Source: Candidatus Omnitrophota bacterium (GTDB lineage: Bacteria; Omnitrophota; Gorgyraeia; B26-G9). Taken from it: a stretch of DNA of 8,549 nucleotides. The notes under the pieces are model-generated. The model saw nothing but the letters and a program-made list of their open reading frames with translations. It ran no database searches and was not told where the DNA came from. Below, piece by piece: positions 1 to 5,468 of this stretch; position 1 is the stretch's first letter, and every line of letters begins with the position of its first letter. Location: assembly GCA_003645745.1 (NCBI GenBank), contig QNCH01000057.1, positions 1-8,549 on the forward strand, given 5' to 3'. A program made the translations under genes and the position numbers.

Positions 1-16
1 AAAAAAGATTTTTGTC

Positions 17-41
17 ATTCCCGCAATTTTTTAGCGGGAAT
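17..41. repeat. Short GC-rich inverted repeat upstream of dapL
   Basis: Positions 17-24 (ATTCCCGC) and 34-41 (GCGGGAAT) form a perfect 8-bp stem around a 9-nt A/T loop. No T-run follows on the plus strand, so it is a poor plus-strand terminator. On the minus strand it would be followed by a T-rich run near the window edge. The arms resemble the dispersed ATTCCC...GGGAAT repeats of many bacterial genomes, but one copy cannot establish a repeat family. The upstream gene is outside the window. Confidence 0.5.
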
Positions 42-65
42 CTAATTTGAAAGGAATTATAGTTT

Positions 66-1226
66 ATGGAATTTAGATTATCTGATTATTTAAAAAAACT
101 TCCGCCGTATCTTTTTGTGCAGATTGACCAGGCAAAAAGGCAGGCTATCCAGGAAGGCAGGGATTTAATTGATTTAGGCATAGGAGATCCTGACCAGCCT
201 ACTCCCGAGCATATTATTAAAGCTTTATCTAGAGCTGCCAATGACCCGGCAAACCACCATTATGCTTTAGATGCGGGAATGCCTAAGTTGCGTTTAGAAA
301 TCGCGCGTTGGTATAAAAAAATTTTTCAGGTAAATTTGGATGATAAAAATGAAATTTTGCCGTTAATTGGCTCTAAAGAGGGCATTGCGCATTTGCCATT
401 TGCTTTTTTGAATCAGGGAGATGTAAGTTTAGTGCCTGATCCAGGATATCCTGTTTATGCTAATGCTACCTTATTAGCTGGCGGTGAGCCTTATTTTATG
501 CCTTTGCGCGCAGAGAATGCTTTTTTGCCTGATTTAAAAGAAATTCCTGAAGCTGTTTTAAAGAAAACTAAAATGATGTTTCTCAATTATCCGAATAATC
601 CTAGTGCGGCAGTTGCGGATAAACAGTTTTTTCAAAGAGTAATAGATTTTGCTTTAAAATATCAGATTATTGTTTGTTCTGACTTAGCTTATTCTCAAGT
701 GTGCTTTGACGGTTATCGCGCTCCGAGTATTTTAGAAATAGACGGGGCAAAAGAAGTGGCGGTAGAATTTCATTCACTTTCTAAAACTTATAATATGACT
801 GGATGGAGAGTCGGCTGGGTTTGCGGTAATCAGCAGGTTATTGCTGGTTTGGCAAAAATAAAGTCAAATATGGATTCCGGGATTTTTCAGGCAATTCAAA
901 TTGCCGGCATTGCTGCTTTGCAAACAGAATCAGAATTTACAAAACAAATGTGTCTGATGTATGCGCAAAGAAGAGATGTTTTAGTGGCAGGATTAAAGAA
1001 TTTAGGTTGGAACGTAGAAAAACCAAAAGCAAGTTTTTATGTATGGACAAAGATAAGTGAAGAGATTAATTCTTTGGAATTTGCCAGTATAATTTTAAAA
1101 AAAGCAGATATAGTTGTTACTCCTGGGGTTGGTTTTGGTAAATACGGCGAAGGGTATTTAAGATTTGCTTTGACTAAGCCTGAAGATAAGCTAAAGGAAG
1201 CAGTAAAACGTTTAAGTCTTTTATGA
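66..1226 (+). CDS. dapL: LL-diaminopimelate aminotransferase (DapL)
   Basis: A PLP-dependent class I/II aminotransferase of 386 residues. DapL converts tetrahydrodipicolinate plus glutamate to LL-diaminopimelate in one cytosolic step, bypassing the succinylase and acetylase branches of lysine and peptidoglycan synthesis. Visible features are the substrate-side YALDAGMP segment (66-73), IGSKEGIAHLP (101-111), VPDPGYPVY (123-131), NYPNNPS (174-180), SDLAYS with cofactor-contacting Asp206 and Tyr209, the Schiff-base Lys240 in SLSKTYNMTGWRVG, and the carboxylate-binding Arg366 near the C-terminus. The segments around GSKEGIAHLP and EFHSLSKTYNMTGW are more typical of bacterial DapL than of AspC or AlaA. 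The ATG at 66 has an AAAGGAA ribosome site at 50-56. The TGA stop overlaps the folK ATG (ATGA at 1223-1226), implying translational coupling. Another fold-type I aminotransferase specificity is possible but less likely. Confidence 0.9.
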   Translation: MEFRLSDYLKKLPPYLFVQIDQAKRQAIQEGRDLIDLGIGDPDQPTPEHIIKALSRAANDPANHHYALDAGMPKLRLEIARWYKKIFQVNLDDKNEILPLIGSKEGIAHLPFAFLNQGDVSLVPDPGYPVYANATLLAGGEPYFMPLRAENAFLPDLKEIPEAVLKKTKMMFLNYPNNPSAAVADKQFFQRVIDFALKYQIIVCSDLAYSQVCFDGYRAPSILEIDGAKEVAVEFHSLSKTYNMTGWRVGWVCGNQQVIAGLAKIKSNMDSGIFQAIQIAGIAALQTESEFTKQMCLMYAQRRDVLVAGLKNLGWNVEKPKASFYVWTKISEEINSLEFASIILKKADIVVTPGVGFGKYGEGYLRFALTKPEDKLKEAVKRLSLL

Positions 1227-1720
1227 ACGGGCATAATGTTTATCTAAGTATAGGATCAAATTTAGGAGTACGTAAATATAATATAAGTAAGGCGCTAAGC
1301 TTTTTGTTAGCAGACAATAAGATAAAAATTCTTAAAAAATCACGTATTTATGAAACAGAGCCTGTTGGGCCAATAGCTCAACCTAAGTTTCTTAATCAAG
1401 TGGTTTTCCTTTCTACTTTATTCAGCCCCTTTCAGCTCTTAGGTGTTTTGAAATCAATAGAACAAAAGCTTGGCAGGAATATGAACGGGATAAAATGGGG
1501 GCCGCGGCAGATTGATTTAGATATTCTTTTTTATGATTTTTTAATTCTTAAAACACCAAGATTAATTATCCCTCACCCTTTAATTTCAGAACGTTTTTTT
1601 GTTTTAAAACCTTTAGCTGAAATTTCTCCGCGAATGCTGCACCCTGTGTTAAAAAAAACTGCGCGGCAAATGTTTTTAGAGATAAGGGGTCAAGAGATAA
1701 GGGGTCAAGTCTCAACTTGA
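1223..1720 (+). CDS. folK: 2-amino-4-hydroxy-6-hydroxymethyldihydropteridine pyrophosphokinase (HPPK)
   Basis: HPPK transfers pyrophosphate from ATP to 6-hydroxymethyl-dihydropterin, the step before dihydropteroate synthase in folate synthesis. The 165-residue protein has the N-terminal YLSIGSNLG strand (7-15), the pterin-loop YETEPVGP (43-50) followed by QPKFLNQV (53-60), the signature WGPRQIDLDILFY (92-104) with the two Mg-binding aspartates of DLD (Asp98, Asp100), and PHPLISERFFVLKPL (117-131). It begins inside the dapL stop codon, so it is probably translated by coupling. The C-terminus is odd. Residues 153-157 and 158-162 are an exact EIRGQ duplication, and the final VST plus the TGA are read from the left terminal repeat of the adjacent transposase unit. 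The catalytic core is intact, so the enzyme is probably active with a replaced tail. Confidence 0.94.
   Translation: MNGHNVYLSIGSNLGVRKYNISKALSFLLADNKIKILKKSRIYETEPVGPIAQPKFLNQVVFLSTLFSPFQLLGVLKSIEQKLGRNMNGIKWGPRQIDLDILFYDFLILKTPRLIIPHPLISERFFVLKPLAEISPRMLHPVLKKTARQMFLEIRGQEIRGQVST
1679..1708 (+). repeat. Perfect 15-bp tandem duplication at the folK/element junction
   Basis: GAGATAAGGGGTCAA occurs twice in direct succession (1679-1693 and 1694-1708), adding one in-frame EIRGQ to FolK. The second copy runs into the left inverted repeat of the transposase element. This could be a slippage duplication, a target-site effect or a remnant of an earlier end insertion. Confidence 0.9.
1701..1717 (+). 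repeat. Left terminal inverted repeat of the transposase unit
   Basis: GGGGTCAAGTCTCAACT is the perfect inverse of 2754-2770. It is read in frame as the end of folK: the TGA at 1718-1720 lies immediately after it. Together with 1718-1720 it contains a TCAAGT/ACTTGA hairpin, and an overlapping alternative stem pairs AACTTG (1714-1719) with CAAGTT (1724-1729). Confidence 0.88.
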
Positions 1721-1745
1721 CAACAAGTTAAACATTTGATAAAAT
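1717..1745 (+). promoter_or_regulatory. Sigma70-type promoter of the transposase gene
   Basis: A perfect -35 TTGACA (1717-1722), a 17-nt spacer and a -10 TAAAAT (1740-1745) precede the transposase start by about 38 nt. The -35 begins on the last base of the left inverted repeat and overlaps both hairpins there. Transposase bound to its own end would therefore cover its promoter, which would allow autoregulation. The motif match is seen directly; the regulation is inferred. Confidence 0.75.
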
Positions 1746-1782
1746 GTAATTACTGGTTAGAGAGAATTAGGAGGGGGCATAA

Positions 1783-2766
1783 GTGGCTAGGCCTATTCGA
1801 ATAAATATAGAAGGTGGATATTATCATGTGATTAATAGAGGACGGAATAAAATGAAAATTTTCCGTCACGAGAAAGATTACAAGGAGTTTTTGCGATTAT
1901 TAGGCGAATCTTGTGAGCAATATCAGGTATCCATTTTAGCTTATTGTTTAATGTCAAATCATTACCATCTATTAATATGTACGTCTCATGCCAACTTGCC
2001 GGAGTTCATGCGGCAACTCAATGGAGTTTACACGCAAATATTTAATCGAAAATATCATAGTGACGGTTCATTGTTTAGGGGGCGATATAAATCGATAATT
2101 GTGCAGGAAGAGTTGTATTTAATGCGTGTTATTAGATATATTCATTTAAATCCAAATAAAGCAGGACTTGCGAAGAAATTAGGGGACTATAAATTTTCAA
2201 GCCATAATGATTATATGAATAACAGTAGTAATTATCTGTGGTTAAAAATAAATGATATAATATCCAGAGAATGGGTTGTCGGAAAACGCGGGATAGCAGC
2301 TTATAAAAAATTTATGCTGCAAAAAGATGATGAGGAACTCGAAGATTTTTACAAGTGCACGAAGAGAGCGTATATTTTAGGAGAAAAAGATTATTTTGAT
2401 AAAATACATCAAATTTATATTCATGGGAAAAGATATTTTGATCGAGAAGTGCCTGAAGAATGGAAGATTAAACAGAAAAAGATTGTGATAAGTATTGAGC
2501 AAAGAGTATTAAAAGAGTATGGGATAAAAAGAGAGGAATTATTTTGCTCAATTAGAGGGAAAGATAATGAGGCAAGGAAAGTGGCGATTAAATTGATTCG
2601 AGATAAGACAGGGATTAGTTGTAAGGAAATTGCGAAGAGATATTGTGTTGGGAATCCAAGGAGTATAAGTGAATATGGTAGACGAGTAAGAATGAAGCGC
2701 ATGAGCGATAAAGAATTCGATCGTAGATATCAAAGAATAGATACAAGTTTGCGAGTTGAGACTTGA
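1783..2766 (+). CDS. REP-associated tyrosine transposase-like protein (Y1_Tnp) with DnaA-C-like tail
   Basis: A 327-residue HUH-superfamily transposase that would nick and rejoin single-stranded DNA at hairpin ends. The N-terminal Y1 domain (1-~130) starts with the RAYT-like MARPIRINIEGGYYHVINRG. It has the metal-binding HUH pair His60/His62 in NHYHLL, the GSLFRGRYKS segment (95-104), and the catalytic tyrosine, most likely Tyr119, in RYIHLNPNKAGL. The C-terminal part (~235-305) looks like a DnaA-C helix-turn-helix (NEARKVAIKLIRDKTGISCKEIAKR), known from long RAYT-like proteins. The start is GTG at 1783, chosen because AGGAGGGG lies at 1769-1776. The stop TGA lies inside the right terminal repeat. 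All catalytic motifs are present and there is no frameshift, so the gene looks functional. It has one CGCG tetramer in 984 bp, against 17 in fusA, which fits a foreign origin. Confidence 0.93.
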   Translation: MARPIRINIEGGYYHVINRGRNKMKIFRHEKDYKEFLRLLGESCEQYQVSILAYCLMSNHYHLLICTSHANLPEFMRQLNGVYTQIFNRKYHSDGSLFRGRYKSIIVQEELYLMRVIRYIHLNPNKAGLAKKLGDYKFSSHNDYMNNSSNYLWLKINDIISREWVVGKRGIAAYKKFMLQKDDEELEDFYKCTKRAYILGEKDYFDKIHQIYIHGKRYFDREVPEEWKIKQKKIVISIEQRVLKEYGIKREELFCSIRGKDNEARKVAIKLIRDKTGISCKEIAKRYCVGNPRSISEYGRRVRMKRMSDKEFDRRYQRIDTSLRVET

Positions 2767-2770
2767 CCCC
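2754..2770 (-). repeat. Right terminal inverted repeat of the transposase unit
   Basis: AGTTGAGACTTGACCCC is the perfect inverse of 1701-1717. It encodes the last residues (VET) and the stop of the transposase. Beyond it lies a CTACC-rich low-complexity stretch leading to the trkH stop codon at 2787-2789. Confidence 0.88.
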
Positions 2771-2786
2771 CACTACTACCACTACT

Positions 2787-4484
2787 CTACCCTACCATAA
2801 TTTTTTCTTCCGCGTATTTGTAATAGATTTTTCTTTTGTAGCGGGAAAAGGCTAATAGTATAGTCAAAGGCCCTAATCTTCCTAAAAACATGAGCAGAGT
2901 AATTAGAATTTTACCTGCTGGATGCAGTTTTGCTGTTATGCCGCAGGAAAGCCCGACTGTTCCAAAAGCTGAAACAACTTCAAAAATAATATCTCTAAAA
3001 GCTAAGTTTTCGAAAATCGCGGTAAGGTAAGCAAACAGGATGATCATTGCTATGGATGAGATAAAAATAATTAATGCTCTGCTTGTAATTAAATCAGGAA
3101 TTTTTCTTTTAAAAATACTGACGTGGTCTTTGTTTTTTAAACGGCTGGTAACAGACATTAAAATCATTGAGAAGGTAGTTGTTTTTATGCCTCCGCCGGT
3201 TGATCCTGAAGAGGCGCCAATAAACATCAACACTATAAGACTAAAAATACTGGCATTGCTGAGCAGGTTAATGTTTAAAGTATTAAACCCAGCGGTTCTG
3301 GCGGTAACGGATTGAAAGAAACTAATTAATAATTTATCCTGTAAAATCATATCTTTAAAAGCAGAGTTGTTTTCCGCGCAGAAAATACATACTGTGCCAA
3401 TAATCAGCAATGCTGTGGTCATTGTCAGCACAATTTTTGAGTGTAGTTTTAAACCAATTGTTTTTGGTGTTTTTTTTGTAATATATTTATCATAAATGTC
3501 TTTTACAACAATAAAGCCTAAGCCTCCAATAATGATTAGAAATGAAAAACATAAATTTAACGGCACATCACGCGCGAACGCGGTGAGACTGTCAGGAAAA
3601 ATAGAAAAACCAGCGTTGCAAAAAGCTGAGATTGAATGAAATAGCGCCGCGTAAAGCCTGAAACCTGGATTAGGAAGGTAATTCATAAATCCCGCGTAAA
3701 GGAATAGTGCTCCGATAAATTCAATAAGAATTGTCATTTTAGCAATAAATTTGATTAAGCCTAGAATATCCATAATGCTTTCCTGATCTAACACTTCCTG
3801 CATAGTAATTGCTTCTTTGTAAGACATCTTTTGCCCTACAGCTAAAAAAAGAGTGATCGAAAAAGTCATAATACCTAATGCCCCAGCCTGAATAAGGCTT
3901 AAAATAACCAGTTGTCCAAAAGGGGCGAAAAAAGTTCCAGTATCTTTAACAATCAGCCCAGTTACGCATGTAGCTGATGTAGCGGTAAATAAGGCATCGA
4001 TAAAATTTAAGCTTTGGCCGTTTTTTGCTGCTATAGGCAGAGTAAGCAGGAACGCGCCAATTAAAATAGTTGTAATAAAACTTACTACAAGCAATTGCGC
4101 TGGTTTAAGCCCTAATAAACTGATTAATTTTTGAATTATTTTAGTGTGCACTAAAATTCTAAAAATGATAACTATTTGTTTGAGTACAATAAATATTCTC
4201 GCTGTATTTAAACCATGTATAAACTGGATAAATGGAATCAGAATTAGAATGTCTATCCAATATTTCTTAAAGTATTCTTTTTTTGAAGGGTAGAATAGAA
4301 AACGCATGATTATTTCAAGCAAGAAAATAAAAAGAATAACCGCGTCAAATGTATTAAATATAGAACGGTAAGCATTTCCTATTTTCAAGCCCCATTCAAG
4401 AAAAAGCACAAAAAAGCAAAGGAAAGCAACTATTCCAATCAGAGAATCTAAAAATTTATTTACTTTGTTAGTTTTTATTGCCAT
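2787..4484 (-). CDS. TrkH/KtrB-family K+ transporter with N-terminal voltage-sensor-like domain
   Basis: An inner-membrane K+ uptake subunit of 565 residues. The TrkH core (~128-565) has the four pore repeats with their filter glycines: SATCVTGL (Gly176), AFCNAGFS (Gly292), VTARTAGFNT (Gly399) and SAFGTVGLS (Gly511). It also has the conserved GASSGSTGGGIKT (423-435), and it ends in a family-typical KIMVG. The first ~120 residues are an extra four-helix module. The predicted helices are at ~16-33, ~43-65 (FLLEIIMRFLF, acidic Glu57), ~75-89 (YWIDILILIP, Asp78) and ~92-113 with spaced charges Arg96, Lys102 and Arg109. This resembles S1-S4 of Ion_trans proteins. No TrkA/KtrA gating subunit is present in the window. 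It lies 77 bp after yggT on the same strand. No Shine-Dalgarno sequence precedes its ATG (upstream TTCTTTCTCTTAACT). Confidence 0.93.
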   Translation of the reverse strand: MAIKTNKVNKFLDSLIGIVAFLCFFVLFLEWGLKIGNAYRSIFNTFDAVILFIFLLEIIMRFLFYPSKKEYFKKYWIDILILIPFIQFIHGLNTARIFIVLKQIVIIFRILVHTKIIQKLISLLGLKPAQLLVVSFITTILIGAFLLTLPIAAKNGQSLNFIDALFTATSATCVTGLIVKDTGTFFAPFGQLVILSLIQAGALGIMTFSITLFLAVGQKMSYKEAITMQEVLDQESIMDILGLIKFIAKMTILIEFIGALFLYAGFMNYLPNPGFRLYAALFHSISAFCNAGFSIFPDSLTAFARDVPLNLCFSFLIIIGGLGFIVVKDIYDKYITKKTPKTIGLKLHSKIVLTMTTALLIIGTVCIFCAENNSAFKDMILQDKLLISFFQSVTARTAGFNTLNINLLSNASIFSLIVLMFIGASSGSTGGGIKTTTFSMILMSVTSRLKNKDHVSIFKRKIPDLITSRALIIFISSIAMIILFAYLTAIFENLAFRDIIFEVVSAFGTVGLSCGITAKLHPAGKILITLLMFLGRLGPLTILLAFSRYKRKIYYKYAEEKIMVG

Positions 4485-4524
4485 AGTTAAGAGAAAGAAT
4501 GCAGAATAGAAAACAAATAAAGGC

Positions 4525-4553
4525 TATACTCAAACCTCTTACGTTTGAGTATA
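4525..4553. repeat. Palindrome A between yggT and trkH
   Basis: TATACTCAAAC (4525-4535) and GTTTGAGTATA (4543-4553) form a perfect 11-bp stem with a 7-nt loop. It shares the right-arm core TTACGTTTGAGTATA with palindrome B (4919-4961) and with the end of the fold-back element at 5682-5700. In yggT-trkH mRNA it would form a hairpin followed by a moderately U-rich stretch. It could therefore act as a weak attenuator or processing site between the two genes. Confidence 0.85.
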
Positions 4554-4561
4554 AATAAAAT

Positions 4562-4873
4562 TTACTGTTTTAATCTAAATGATAAATATAATAATGTTCC
4601 AATTAAAGATTTTTGCAGGAATATAATAATAAAAAAAGCCACTAAAGGAGAAAGATCAACGTGTATTTTGTAGGTTAAAGGCATTAAAAATTTACTAATT
4701 GGCTCAAGTATTGGGTCTGTACTGCGCCGTAAAAATTGCACAATAGGATTATATGGATCAGGATTGACCCAACTAATCAGCGCGCGGATTAAAATCAGCC
4801 AATAGAGTATTGTTAGAATTATGCTAAACACAGCTACTAATCCGTCTATAATATAAGCGAGAACAACCAACAT
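4562..4873 (-). CDS. yggT: YggT-family integral membrane protein
   Basis: A 103-residue protein of the YggT family, small two-helix inner-membrane proteins of unsettled function. It has hydrophobic segments at ~8-29 and ~76-98, the family motif RALISWVNPDPYNPIVQFL (30-48) followed by STDPILEPI (51-59), and the second-repeat DLSPLVAFF (73-81). Length is normal for a single-unit YggT. The ATG has an AAAGGAA ribosome site (4882-4888 on the complement) 8 nt upstream. It lies immediately upstream of the TrkH-type transporter on the same strand, separated by palindrome A. YggT homologues have, as I recall, been linked to osmotic or K+ phenotypes, so this adjacency may be functional. Family assignment is confident; role is not. 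Confidence 0.93.
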   Translation of the reverse strand: MLVVLAYIIDGLVAVFSIILTILYWLILIRALISWVNPDPYNPIVQFLRRSTDPILEPISKFLMPLTYKIHVDLSPLVAFFIIIFLQKSLIGTLLYLSFRLKQ

Positions 4874-4918
4874 TTTGTTTATTCCTTTATGGTTTGGAAA
4901 TAAATAACTGTTATTTAT

Positions 4919-4961
4919 TTGTGTTTATACTCAAATCTATTACGTTTGAGTATAAACACAA
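4919..4961. repeat. Palindrome B upstream of yggT
   Basis: TTGTGTTTATACTCAAA (4919-4935) pairs perfectly with 4945-4961 across a 9-nt loop, giving a 17-bp stem. Positions 4937-4954 (CTATTACGTTTGAGTATA) are identical to 5683-5700 near fusA, and the palindrome closely matches copy A. It lies in the yggT/csp divergent region and overlaps a candidate yggT -10 element. It could be an operator, a mobile palindrome or both. Confidence 0.88.
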
Positions 4962-4977
4962 TAATCTAAAAAATCAA
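4949..4977 (-). promoter_or_regulatory. Candidate promoter of the yggT-trkH unit
   Basis: On the minus strand, TTGATT (4972-4977) and TATACT (4949-4954) are separated by exactly 17 nt, a fair sigma70 match at 5/6 for the -10 and 4/6 for the -35. The -10 lies wholly in the right arm of palindrome B, so a protein bound to the palindrome would block it. The predicted start falls in the palindrome, about 70 nt before the yggT ATG. Confidence 0.5.
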
Positions 4978-5012
4978 CAAATTTTATTTATGAAATTATT
5001 TTAAAAAAACTA

Positions 5013-5041
5013 TTGACAATTATTATAGGAAAGTGTATATT
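5013..5041 (+). promoter_or_regulatory. Strong sigma70-type promoter upstream of csp
   Basis: TTGACA (5013-5018), a 17-nt spacer and TATATT (5036-5041) form a near-consensus promoter, preceded by an A/T-rich stretch (ATTTTAAAAAAACTA) that could serve as an UP element. The predicted start is near 5048. No better promoter was found between here and csp, which implies a ~190-nt csp leader comparable in length to those of cold-inducible csp genes. Confidence 0.75.
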
Positions 5042-5047
5042 TGATAA

Positions 5048-5118
5048 TGTAGTGAGTAAGGGCGTACAGTTTTAAACCGCAAGGAATAGAATGTCATCCT
5101 TGTGGTTTTTGTTTTTTT
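5048..5118 (+). ncRNA. Putative ~70-nt terminated transcript (small RNA or csp leader attenuator)
   Basis: The promoter at 5013-5041 should start RNA near 5048, and a strong intrinsic terminator ends at about 5118, leaving a ~70-nt product with no credible reading frame. Two readings fit: a stand-alone small RNA, or an attenuated leader in which read-through produces csp mRNA. The start is predicted from promoter spacing only, and no known RNA family was recognised. Confidence 0.45.
5074..5118 (+). terminator. Intrinsic terminator in the csp leader
   Basis: AAACCGCAAGGA (5074-5085) pairs with TCCTTGTGGTTT (5097-5108), a 12-bp stem with one G-U pair and an 11-nt loop. A T-tract follows (5106-5118, interrupted by one G). 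This is a textbook Rho-independent terminator, yet no coding gene ends before it: it follows the promoter by about 30 nt and precedes csp by about 120 nt. Confidence 0.85.
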
Positions 5119-5237
5119 AGTGTAGTTTTAAAAAAAATCAGCATATAGCTATCATAGATAGAATATATACTGTTTAAATAGATGTTTGTAGTATTGTTAG
5201 TAGTAGTGGTATTAATTAATGGGAGGTTAGTGTAAAG
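5119..5237 (+). other. A/T-rich 5' leader of csp downstream of the internal terminator
   Basis: This 119-nt stretch contains no reading frame of note and no convincing second promoter. TAGAAT (5159-5164) and TATACT (5166-5171) lack usable -35 partners. A small inverted repeat CTATC/GATAG lies at 5149-5161. The csp ribosome site GGGAGG is at 5221-5226, 11 nt before the ATG, a slightly long spacing. Confidence 0.5.
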
Positions 5238-5438
5238 ATGGCAAAAGGTAAAGTGAAGTGGTTTAGCAACCAAAAAGGATATGGTTTTATTACAATGGAA
5301 TCAGGTAGTGATGTGTTTGTACACCATACTGCAATTCAAAGTGATGGTTATAAGACTTTGGATGAAGGGCAGGAAGTTGAAGTAGAAATTCAACAGGGTC
5401 CTAAAGGTGAGCAGGCAGCTAAGGTCACAAAAATATAA
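5238..5438 (+). CDS. csp: Cold-shock domain protein (CspA family)
   Basis: A 66-residue single cold-shock domain, the normal length. These cytosolic five-stranded beta-barrels bind single-stranded RNA and DNA and melt mRNA secondary structure; some E. coli paralogues (CspC, CspE) act as transcription antiterminators at intrinsic terminators. The N-terminal GKVKWFS (4-10), RNP1-type KGYGFI (13-18) and RNP2-type VFVHH (26-30) supply the aromatic and His contacts: Trp8, Phe9, Phe17, Phe27 and His29. The domain ends in the usual GPKGEQAAKV (54-63). It is monocistronic, with a long leader containing a terminator on one side and a terminator 30 nt after its stop on the other. Which paralogue it is, and whether it is cold-induced, cannot be told from the protein. 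Confidence 0.97.
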   Translation: MAKGKVKWFSNQKGYGFITMESGSDVFVHHTAIQSDGYKTLDEGQEVEVEIQQGPKGEQAAKVTKI

Positions 5439-5468
5439 AATTAGATCTTAATATCGCGTAAATTAAAT

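Larger units (their letters stand above)
1701..2770 (+). mobile_element. RAYT/Y1-type transposase unit with 17-bp terminal inverted repeats
   Basis: A ~1.07-kb unit is bounded by GGGGTCAAGTCTCAACT (1701-1717) and its perfect reverse complement (2754-2770). The left end also folds into a 6-bp hairpin (TCAAGT, loop CTCA, ACTTGA; 1705-1720). That is the kind of palindrome that HUH Y1 transposases and REP-associated relatives recognise as single-stranded DNA. It holds one gene, a Y1 transposase, with its own promoter. It sits between folK and the 3' end of trkH, only 16 bp from the trkH stop, and damages neither core protein. No clear target duplication is seen, as expected for Y1 enzymes. The exact boundaries could extend beyond the repeats. 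Confidence 0.82.

Noticed and set aside
2421..2733. Minus-strand open frames within the transposase gene
   Set aside because: They oppose the conserved DnaA-C-like tail of the transposase and have no start signals.
2771..2800. CTACC/CACTACTACC run as a microsatellite or attachment site
   Set aside because: It is short and irregular, and partly codes for the TrkH C-terminus; no second copy was seen at the element's left edge to support a target duplication.
3040..3315. A 91-codon plus-strand open frame inside trkH
   Set aside because: It is antisense to well-conserved TrkH pore repeats, has no ribosome site and matches no recognisable family.
5068..5132. Direct repeat AGTTTTAAA on both sides of the leader terminator
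   Set aside because: It is nine A/T-dominated bases in an A/T-rich region, so easily chance; it does not form an obvious antiterminator stem.
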